A stretch of 7,195 nucleotides of DNA from Spirochaetaceae bacterium (GTDB lineage Bacteria; Spirochaetota; Spirochaetia; Treponematales; Treponemataceae): the NCBI GenBank assembly GCA_031285525.1, contig JAITWB010000127.1:1-7195 (forward strand). The letters run 5' to 3'. The notes beneath the pieces are model-generated. The model had not been told where the DNA came from, did no database searches, and was given only the letters and a program-made list of their open reading frames with translations. Made by a program: the position numbers and the translations under genes. Shown here piece after piece: positions 1-6,126 of the stretch; the stretch's first letter is position 1, and every line of letters begins with the position of its first letter.

Positions 1-516
1 AGTTCCCGGCTTTTTCAGCGGCTGCGGGAGCAGAGCGGGTATTGCTATACGGTGTATAGTTTCTTTCAGCTTCTTCGGGATACGGGTGTGTGGGGAGCTT
101 ATGCGGCTTCCGCCAAGGGTAATACCCGAAAGGTGCTTACCGCGATGCGGGAGGAGCTGGACGCTCTTTTTGACCAGAGCGGGGATCGCAGGATCTCCGA
201 GACGGAGATCGACGATGCCCGGGAGCACCTCTGCGGCGAGGAACTGATAGGTTCCGAGGATATGGAGAATCGGATGAAACGCCTTGCCCGGCAGTATCTT
301 GCGGGACAGCCCCTGCATACGGTGGAGGAGACGGTGGAGCGTATCCGCAGTGTGAGCAGCGGGGAACTCAGCTCCTGTATTGCTTCTTCGATTGATCGCA
401 GCAGGGAGGCGTTGATACTGTACGGGCCGAAGGTGAAGAAGTGGACGGCGCCGGAGTATGAGGGAGGGGAGGGAAAGGCACTTTCCTTGATACAGCGTTT
501 TTTGAGGCGTTCTTAA
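1..516 (+). CDS. M16 family zinc peptidase, C-terminal part (5' end outside window)
   Basis: The reading frame is open from the first base and ends at TAA 514-516, giving 171 visible residues. The opening residues, SSRLFQRLREQSGYCYTVYS, match the hallmark of the M16 (insulinase/pitrilysin/processing-peptidase-like) C-terminal domain, usually of the form SRLFxxlRExxGlaYsVyS. A D-T-G-x-W-x-x-Y strand follows, then the helical tail typical of the fold. The catalytic HxxEH zinc motif belongs to the N-terminal half of the family and is not in the window, so activity cannot be judged. A GTG at 52 could be taken as a start but lies inside the conserved block, so the gene surely begins upstream. The family degrades or processes peptides. 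Its gene ends 45 bp before jetA, on the same strand, and has no evident functional link to it. Family call is confident; substrate and subfamily are unknown. Confidence 0.88.
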   Translation, partial: SSRLFQRLREQSGYCYTVYSFFQLLRDTGVWGAYAASAKGNTRKVLTAMREELDALFDQSGDRRISETEIDDAREHLCGEELIGSEDMENRMKRLARQYLAGQPLHTVEETVERIRSVSSGELSSCIASSIDRSREALILYGPKVKKWTAPEYEGGEGKALSLIQRFLRRS

Positions 517-540
517 AGAGTGGTAGTTCCTTGTTTTGTA

Positions 541-549
541 TGATATACT
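541..549 (+). promoter_or_regulatory. Candidate extended -10 promoter for the jet operon
   Basis: TGATATACT reads as an extended -10 element (TG, one base, then TATACT, one mismatch from TATAAT). It lies in the only intergenic gap of the window, just before jetA. No good -35 box is seen at 16-18 bp upstream, which an extended -10 can tolerate. An overlapping alternative, TATGAT, sits at 539-544. Either element would start transcription at about 551-557, leaving a leader of only about 5-11 nt before the jetA ATG. This is a pattern match only; read-through from the peptidase gene is also possible because no terminator hairpin is visible in the gap. Confidence 0.35.
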
Positions 550-554
550 GCAAA

Positions 555-559
555 AAGGA
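555..559 (+). promoter_or_regulatory. Shine-Dalgarno of jetA, unusually close to the ATG
   Basis: AAGGA is the only ribosome-binding-like sequence before jetA, and it ends just 2 nt before the ATG at 562. Usual spacing is about 5-9 nt. An in-frame TGA at 541-543 and the absence of any other ATG, GTG or TTG between it and 562 leave 562 as the only normal start that keeps the family-like N-terminus. The spacing predicts weak initiation, or initiation on a nearly leaderless mRNA if the adjacent promoter is real. Confidence 0.45.
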
Positions 560-561
560 CT

Positions 562-2100
562 ATGAAAGATATATCACCAGAATATATAACAGTTCTTTTT
601 TCCCATGACCCCGGTATAAAGCTGCTCCACTCCCGGCGGGCGGCTGAGATAATTTCCTTTTTCTATACATTGTTCCGCAGAGACCATGTTCAGACGATTG
701 CCGAAGAGGAATTTGAGCTGCGGCTGAGCGATTATATCGGCGACTCTCCGGAGTTTTTTGAGGAAGGGGAGCAAGAATCTCCTGCGGACAGCAGTATTAT
801 TGTTCAGACCCTTGCTGAACGGCAGCAGCGTTCACGGGAGCTCATCGCCCGGTGGGCGTCGGAGAGGTTCCGGTTCATCCGCCGGCTCAGGACTGAGACG
901 GGAACATCTATCGAGCTGTCTTCGTCTGTGGAGCGGATACTCAGCTTTGTCGAAGATATCGAAGGGCAGCCCTTTGTGGGAACCGAGTCACGGTTTCTCG
1001 ATATCCTGCACCGCCTCCGGGATCTGGCGGAACATACCACTGACAATCCCGAAGAGCGGATACGGCAATTGAAGGAGCAGCGGTCTCAGCTCAAGGACGA
1101 GATCCGGCGCATACAGGAAACCGGGCAGGCTCAAGTCTATTCGGCAAATCAGATCACCGAACGGCTTGCCGAGATCAGCCGGAACGCCAGAGACCTTCTC
1201 GCAGACTTCCGGCTCACGGAAGAAAACTTCCGTAAAATTATCGCCTCCCTTTATGAAGAGACAGGTTTCGCAGAGTCCGGGAAGGGTAAGATCCTCGGCT
1301 ATACCCTGGACGCGAATCGGAAGCTGAGGGATTCGCCTCAGGGACAGTCCTTCGCCAGCTTTTGGCACTTCCTTGCCCTGGACTCAGGAAAAAATGAGAT
1401 AAACAACCTTACCACAGAACTGCTCCAGCGGGTTCGGGAACAGGGCGTTATTTGGACAGACGATTTTCTCATGCATCTCAAGCCAGCGCTTCACGGAGCG
1501 GGACGGAAGATCGTCAATACCAACCGGCTCCTTGCCGACCGTTTGAACCGGGTGCTGGCACGGCAGGAGGAAGAGAATCGGCAGCTCATTGTTCAGCACA
1601 TCCATACGATAAAGAACCTCGCACTCCGGTGTATCGAAAATCCTCCGGTAGATGCTGAAATGATGTCTATCTATACAAAACCGGAACTCTTTTTTCCCCT
1701 CCGGCGGTACCCGATACTTCCGGGGAAGGAGAAGAACGCCCTGCCGATGGAGCAGGCTGAACAAAACGGCATTGTTGCCGAGGCAGTATTGCAGCGGCTG
1801 TTCAACCAGTTCTACATCGACGAGGAACTGCTCTTGAAAAATATTGAAGCATACCGCAAGAAACGGAGTGTATCCCTGGAAAGCGGCGCTGTGTCGCAGT
1901 TTACCCTGTCGGAGCTGACCGCAGAATACCCGGTACGCAAGGGGATCGCAGAAGTTGTAGGCTATGTGTCGCTTGCGTCTCGGGCAGTGGAGTCAGGACA
2001 GGCGGTGATCCTCGATTCCGAAAACGAAACAATACGATTTCTCTCGATTGAGGAAAATAGAGAGATGGAGATACGTTTACCGAAGGTGCTATTTATATGA
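562..2100 (+). CDS. jetA: JetA, DUF3375 kleisin-like subunit of type I Wadjet
   Basis: This 512-residue protein is full length for DUF3375. The N-terminus carries the family pattern of a LLHSRRAAEIISFFYTLFR helix. The strongest block is FVGTESRFLDIL at about residues 138-149, with GTESR at 140-144, followed by a D-x-P-E-x-R-I segment and a charged coiled coil rich in Q, E, R and L over about residues 165-235. A QGQSFASFW motif follows at 260-268. The C-terminus has a winged-helix-like Y-P-x-R-K-G-I-A-E-V-V-G-Y segment and ends in L-P-K-V-L-F-I, as family members do. In the Wadjet complex JetA is the MksF/MukF-like kleisin that bridges the JetC ATPase heads, binds JetB and dimerises the motor. 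It is expected to be cytoplasmic, as no signal peptide or membrane segment is seen. Its stop overlaps the jetB start by 4 nt (ATGA). DUF3375 rather than DUF2397 or DUF5716 places the system in type I. Confidence 0.93.
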   Translation: MKDISPEYITVLFSHDPGIKLLHSRRAAEIISFFYTLFRRDHVQTIAEEEFELRLSDYIGDSPEFFEEGEQESPADSSIIVQTLAERQQRSRELIARWASERFRFIRRLRTETGTSIELSSSVERILSFVEDIEGQPFVGTESRFLDILHRLRDLAEHTTDNPEERIRQLKEQRSQLKDEIRRIQETGQAQVYSANQITERLAEISRNARDLLADFRLTEENFRKIIASLYEETGFAESGKGKILGYTLDANRKLRDSPQGQSFASFWHFLALDSGKNEINNLTTELLQRVREQGVIWTDDFLMHLKPALHGAGRKIVNTNRLLADRLNRVLARQEEENRQLIVQHIHTIKNLALRCIENPPVDAEMMSIYTKPELFFPLRRYPILPGKEKNALPMEQAEQNGIVAEAVLQRLFNQFYIDEELLLKNIEAYRKKRSVSLESGAVSQFTLSELTAEYPVRKGIAEVVGYVSLASRAVESGQAVILDSENETIRFLSIEENREMEIRLPKVLFI

Positions 2101-2684
2101 ACCAAACTCCCGAGTGGGCGGACATCTGCGTAAGGCTTTTGCAGGGTCCCCTCTATAACGAAAAAAGCAGTGTAAACAGCTGGAATAAGTTGATTATCTG
2201 GCAGTCAAAAATTGCAGAATACTTCGCCGTATTGGGTTTGCAGTTACTCATCGAGCCTGCAGATGGATATGCCTTTCTCTCACAGGATGAGGCGGAGGAT
2301 GAAAACGGTCAGACTATTCCTAAGCTCATAAAGAAGAGTCCCCTCACCTTTGAGACATCCCTGCTCTGTGTGATCCTGCGGGAGGCGCTTGAGAACTTTG
2401 ACTCCTCCCAGATCGAGTCTCCGGTACTGATAATGACCGCCGCCGAGATCCGGGAACAGTTGGCGGCTTTTTACAAGGATAGGGCAGACGAAACAAAACT
2501 CTACAGCGATTTGGCGGCGCATCTCGCCAGAGTTGAGGAGCTGGGTTTTCTGAAACGGCTGCCGGAGCGGGATAATTCCAGTGAGGTGGAGTACGAAGTC
2601 CGCAGGATTATCCGGGCAAAGATAAATATGGAGTTCATCACCGAATTCAAGGAAAAACTGGAGAGCCATTGTGACACAGAATAA
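2097..2684 (+). CDS. jetB: JetB, DUF4194 KITE-like subunit of type I Wadjet
   Basis: This is a 195-residue protein of the DUF4194 family, near the short end of the usual size. Recognisable blocks are the N-terminal L-L-Q-G-P-L-Y segment with a following W (residues 14-29), the LGLQLLIEPADGYAFL strand pair (46-61, a family hallmark), a helix beginning PLTFETSLLCVILRE, and a C-terminal winged-helix-like region ending in an E-Y-E-V-R-R-I-I-R-A-K-I motif. DUF4194 proteins are the MksE/MukE-like partners that bind the JetA kleisin and contact DNA. The ATG is embedded in the jetA stop (ATGA). A GAAGGTG at 2082-2088 gives good ribosome-binding spacing of 8 nt. Its 3' end overlaps jetC by 14 nt. It is expected to be made in step with JetA and JetC as part of one complex. 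Confidence 0.92.
   Translation: MNQTPEWADICVRLLQGPLYNEKSSVNSWNKLIIWQSKIAEYFAVLGLQLLIEPADGYAFLSQDEAEDENGQTIPKLIKKSPLTFETSLLCVILREALENFDSSQIESPVLIMTAAEIREQLAAFYKDRADETKLYSDLAAHLARVEELGFLKRLPERDNSSEVEYEVRRIIRAKINMEFITEFKEKLESHCDTE
2660..2684 (+). promoter_or_regulatory. jetB/jetC translational-coupling junction
   Basis: The jetC ribosome binding site (GGAG 2660-2663) and GTG start (2671) both lie inside the end of jetB, whose TAA is at 2682-2684. The GTG start is preferred because it sits 7 nt after GGAG and gives the expected short leader before the conserved head domain. The overlap favours re-initiation by ribosomes finishing jetB, which would tie JetB and JetC output together. The coupling is inferred from layout. 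Confidence 0.6.
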
Positions 2685-5600
2685 CCTCTTTGGTTCAAGC
2701 GGATTCAGACTGGACAGCTTTCAGTTCTGCAACTGGGGACTCTTTGACGGGCGGATATACTCCATGCCTTGCAATGGGGAGTCCGCTTTGTTGACCGGGG
2801 ACAACGGCTCCGGGAAAACCACCCTCGTGGATGCTTTGGTTTCCCTTCTCGTACCCTCGGTGGTCAGATTCTATAATCGCTCCTCCGGCACGAACCAGCG
2901 GCGGGAGCGTACCGAAGAGAGTTATATCCTCGGCGCCTGCAATACGAAGCGGGAGGAGGGGAACTATACCGCTCAGGCGGAGTACCTCAGGACTAAACAG
3001 GAAACCCTTTCCTGCCTCCTCGGTATATTCAGCAATTCCGGCACCGGAGCGGCGGTGACTCTTTTTCAGGTGCGCTATTTTTCTGCGGAAGGGAAACTGC
3101 AGCAGGTCTATGCCATCGCCCAACGTGATATTCAGCTCAAAAACATCTATGATGCCCTCACAGAAAGAAATATCCTCTTTGATCGTCAAGGAAAGTGGAA
3201 GAAGTTCCTGCAGGAATCCTTTGCCTGTACCTTCTTTGGGGATTCCTTCAAAAAATACAGCGCCCGGTTTTCCCAGCTCTTCGGGTTCCGGTCCGATAAA
3301 GCGTTAAACCTCTTCTCCGAAACCGTGGGAGTAAAGGAGTTGGAGAACCTGAACGAGTTTATCAGGACAAAGATGTTTGAACAGCTCAACATGGAAGACG
3401 AGTTTTCCGCCCTTCATGCGAACTATTCCAATCTGCTCAATTCCTATAACGAGATCGAGAAGACCCAGGAACAGCTTCGGCTATTGCAGCCTATCCTCGA
3501 AAGCGGGAGGAAGCTGGATGCAGAAAAACAACGGGAAGCGGAATATAGAGAATACATCTCCACCGCCGCCCTCTGGTTTTCCCGTACTGCGATTGCGCTG
3601 ACAGAAGAAGCGCTTACAGCGGAGACGGTGCAGCGGAATATCGATGAGGCAAAACAGCGGGAGCTGGATATACGGATAGCGGGCCTGGAGATTGATATTG
3701 AAGAGCTGAATACCTCTCTTGCCCAAAATGAAATGCAGCAGCGGATACGGCATCTGGATGACCGGATAGCTCAAGTCGAAAAAGAGCGGAATCTGGTACA
3801 GGCCAACCGCACAGAGTATCAGCGGCACGCAGCGGCAGCAGGATGTCCCGTTCCTGATACGGCGGCTCGGTTTGAACAGAACCGGCAGACTGTCGAAGCC
3901 ATTGCCGAAAAATGCCGCCATACCATAGGGGAACTCAGGGAGTCCTGGGCGGCAGCGGCTGGGGAGCGGAATATCCTTTCTTCCCGAATGCAGGATGTAC
4001 GGGAGGAACTCGCCTCCCTCGCAGGAAGGTCATCAAACATACCTGGGGAAAATATTCGCATCCGGGAGCGGATATGCCGGGGTGTCGGCTGTTCCGAAGC
4101 GGATATCCCCTTTGCAGGGGAACTGCTTCAGGTTGCCCCTGAACAGGAGTATTGGTCTGGGGCTCTTGAAAAACTGCTTCGCCATTTCGGGCTTTCCCTC
4201 ATTGTACCTGAAGGCGGGTCTAAAGACCTATACAAAAAGGTCAACGCCTTTGTACACGGGAATAATCTTAAAGGCAGGGTAGTATATTTCAAAGCTGATG
4301 ACCGGGAGTCTTTTTTCGTTAGAGATAGGGTACCGGGATCGGCGGTGTCAAAGCTTCTGGTAAAACAGGAACACCCTCTGGCTTCATGGATCGAGGGTTA
4401 TATCGCCGAACGGTTTGACTATCTCTGTACCGATGATATGAAGGAATTCGCCGCCGCCGAGCGGGCTATTACCAGTACCGGGCTGATTAAGGCGAAGAAC
4501 CGCCACGAAAAGGATGACCGGGAACATTCCGGCGTTTCCTCTCGGATCCTCGGCTGGGACAACCAGGCAAAGCGGCAGGAGCTGTCGGAACATTTGGATA
4601 CCATAACTGCCCAGAGAGAAACCGTCGAGGCAGGGCTGTTCCGTGTTAAAGAGGATGAACAGGGAGAGCGGGACAAGCTTTCTGCCTGCGAACGGCTGCT
4701 GGAATTTGGAAGCTGGGAAGAGCTGGATCTGAAAACCCTTGCTGCCTCGATAGACTCCTATTCCAGAGATCGGGATGCCCTGCTCAACAGCGCCGGAGAA
4801 TTGAAGCTCCTCAACTCTCAGTTGGAGACCCGCCGCAAGGAACTCCGGGAGGCTCGGTCGGAGCGGGATGAGGTTTTGCAGATACGAGCCTCCCGGAACG
4901 ACCGAATCCGTAAACTTGAGGAGAAGCTTTCCGGCTATCGGCAAACAGCCGCTGTCTTTGATGCTATACCTGATAGGGATGAGAAAATAGCCGCCTTTCT
5001 TGCAGCCCTGGAACTGGATCAACCGCCGAATGATGTCAGGCAGCTCGAAGCGATGCACGAGTCTATTCGTGAAAGGATTCGCCGGGAACAGGACAGGTGC
5101 AAGAACAGCATCATCTCCCATACGACGATTCTGCAACGGGCGATGACCGCATTTCTTCGGCCTGTGGATACCTATCCATCATGGAAGGCGGATGTGCTCA
5201 ACCTGAATGATTCTATCGATTGCATCGATGACTACCGGCGGATGGCACAGAAGCTGGAACGGGATGATCTCCCTCGGTACAAGCGGGAGTTCCGCAAATA
5301 CCTCAATGAGCAGCTTTCCGAGGGGGTCATCAATTTTCATCAGACCCTGGAAAACTGGGAGCAGAAGATCAAAACGGGAATCAGTGAGCTCAACTCCAGC
5401 CTTCGGCAGATTCCCTATAATACCGACCCTTCTACCTACCTTGCTCTGGAGCACCGCCCTTCCATCGATCAGCGGATCAAGGCATTTGCAGCCCTCAAAC
5501 ACGCGGCGATCCCCGATATCGGACTGCGGTATCTCCAGGGTTCGGCGAGTGAAGATTCCTATGAATCTGAAGAGGCGGAATTTCTCAAGGTACAGGAACT

Positions 5601-6126
5601 TATCGGTTTTCTGAAGGACGACGATACCCGGCGGAAGCTGGTGCTGGATGTGCGGAATTGGTTCGATTTTTCAGCCATCGAATATTTTGCCGAAGATAAC
5701 CGGGAGAAGCAATTTTATCAGAATTCTGCGAGCCTCTCCGGCGGTGAGAAGGCGAAGCTGGCGTACACGATTCTCGCTTCTGCCATTGCTTTTCAGTTCG
5801 GCATCAACGATACAGCGAATTCGGATAACTCCTTTCGTTTTGTGATCATCGACGAGGCATTCAGCAAGATAGACCCTCGAAATTCCCGCTATGCCATGGA
5901 ACTGTTCAAGCTGCTGGACTTGCAGCTTCTGGTGGTGACCCCCATGGATAAGATCAACGTGGTGGAGGAATATGTCCGTTCGGTTCATATTACCGAGAAC
6001 CACGGAACCCAGGATTCCCGGCTGATCAGTATGACCCTCCAGGAGTATAACCGTCAGAAGGATGAATATACTGCGCAGGAAGATGCGGAGCATGAAAATG
6101 CGGAGCATGAAAATGCTCAGTCCTGA
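2671..6126 (+). CDS. jetC: JetC, SMC/MukB-like ATPase of type I Wadjet
   Basis: This 1151-residue protein has the full SMC layout. The N-terminal head carries a N-W-G-L-F-D strand at 21-26 and Walker A GDNGSGKT at 43-50. A family S-Y-I-L-G-A block follows, with a candidate Q-loop glutamine at 133. The first coiled-coil arm spans roughly 265-455. The hinge region, about 455-625, includes the D-I-P-F-A-G-E-L and W-S-G-A-L-E blocks typical of Wadjet JetC. The returning arm is about 630-900. The C-terminal head has the ABC signature LSGGEK (1022-1027), Walker B FVIIDE with D1061 and catalytic E1062, and a S-K-I-D D-loop-like segment. No zinc-hook CxxC is seen, which argues against SbcC/Rad50. JetC drives ATP-dependent DNA loop extrusion. 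The start is GTG at 2671 with GGAG at 2660-2663, 7 nt upstream; it overlaps jetB by 14 nt. The last ~14 residues are an acidic, repeat-encoded tail. Confidence 0.96.
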   Translation: MTQNNLFGSSGFRLDSFQFCNWGLFDGRIYSMPCNGESALLTGDNGSGKTTLVDALVSLLVPSVVRFYNRSSGTNQRRERTEESYILGACNTKREEGNYTAQAEYLRTKQETLSCLLGIFSNSGTGAAVTLFQVRYFSAEGKLQQVYAIAQRDIQLKNIYDALTERNILFDRQGKWKKFLQESFACTFFGDSFKKYSARFSQLFGFRSDKALNLFSETVGVKELENLNEFIRTKMFEQLNMEDEFSALHANYSNLLNSYNEIEKTQEQLRLLQPILESGRKLDAEKQREAEYREYISTAALWFSRTAIALTEEALTAETVQRNIDEAKQRELDIRIAGLEIDIEELNTSLAQNEMQQRIRHLDDRIAQVEKERNLVQANRTEYQRHAAAAGCPVPDTAARFEQNRQTVEAIAEKCRHTIGELRESWAAAAGERNILSSRMQDVREELASLAGRSSNIPGENIRIRERICRGVGCSEADIPFAGELLQVAPEQEYWSGALEKLLRHFGLSLIVPEGGSKDLYKKVNAFVHGNNLKGRVVYFKADDRESFFVRDRVPGSAVSKLLVKQEHPLASWIEGYIAERFDYLCTDDMKEFAAAERAITSTGLIKAKNRHEKDDREHSGVSSRILGWDNQAKRQELSEHLDTITAQRETVEAGLFRVKEDEQGERDKLSACERLLEFGSWEELDLKTLAASIDSYSRDRDALLNSAGELKLLNSQLETRRKELREARSERDEVLQIRASRNDRIRKLEEKLSGYRQTAAVFDAIPDRDEKIAAFLAALELDQPPNDVRQLEAMHESIRERIRREQDRCKNSIISHTTILQRAMTAFLRPVDTYPSWKADVLNLNDSIDCIDDYRRMAQKLERDDLPRYKREFRKYLNEQLSEGVINFHQTLENWEQKIKTGISELNSSLRQIPYNTDPSTYLALEHRPSIDQRIKAFAALKHAAIPDIGLRYLQGSASEDSYESEEAEFLKVQELIGFLKDDDTRRKLVLDVRNWFDFSAIEYFAEDNREKQFYQNSASLSGGEKAKLAYTILASAIAFQFGINDTANSDNSFRFVIIDEAFSKIDPRNSRYAMELFKLLDLQLLVVTPMDKINVVEEYVRSVHITENHGTQDSRLISMTLQEYNRQKDEYTAQEDAEHENAEHENAQS
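6083..6116 (+). repeat. Perfect 15-bp tandem repeat at the jetC/jetD junction
   Basis: The unit ATGCGGAGCATGAAA occurs at 6083-6097 and again at 6098-6112. The match continues 4 bases into a third copy (ATGC, 6113-6116). In the jetC frame the two units encode A-E-H-E-N twice (residues 1139-1148), close to the protein's end. In the jetD frame each unit encodes M-R-S-M-K and contains a GGAG followed 7 nt later by an in-frame ATG. The 15-bp period keeps both frames, so gain or loss of a unit would be tolerated by both proteins. It looks like a recent slippage duplication of the jetD translation start. Confidence 0.9.
6102..6105 (+). promoter_or_regulatory. Ribosome binding site chosen for jetD
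   Basis: GGAG ends 7 nt before ATG 6113, ideal spacing. The preceding repeat unit has an identical GGAG at 6087-6090, spaced the same from ATG 6098, so two equivalent start modules exist. ATG 6113 is preferred because the protein then begins directly with the family-like L-S-P-E-D-I-R segment rather than with the low-complexity M-R-S-M-K repeat. Confidence 0.55.

Noticed and set aside
517..561. Rho-independent terminator between the peptidase gene and jetA
   Set aside because: No GC-rich hairpin followed by a T-run can be folded in this 45-bp gap; the T-rich stretch has no adjoining stem.
988..1764. Two minus-strand open frames of 126 codons each (988-1368 and 1384-1764) inside jetA
   Set aside because: Both are antisense to conserved DUF3375 blocks and show no domain features or start signals of their own.
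4106..4121. Small inverted repeat TCCCC-6 nt-GGGGA within jetC
   Set aside because: A 5-bp stem with no following T-run in the middle of the coding hinge region. It encodes part of the conserved D-I-P-F-A-G-E-L block, so it is a coding coincidence rather than a terminator.
4384..5136. Long minus-strand open frame of 250 codons inside jetC
   Set aside because: It lies antisense to the JetC hinge and returning arm, has no recognisable family motif or convincing ribosome binding site, and is explained by the codon bias of the coding strand.
2671..6126. Possible SbcC/Rad50 or chromosomal MukB identity for the large ATPase
   Set aside because: There is no zinc-hook CxxC at the mid-point, and the neighbours are DUF3375, DUF4194 and a Toprim nuclease rather than SbcD or MukE/MukF. 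The family blocks match Wadjet JetC.
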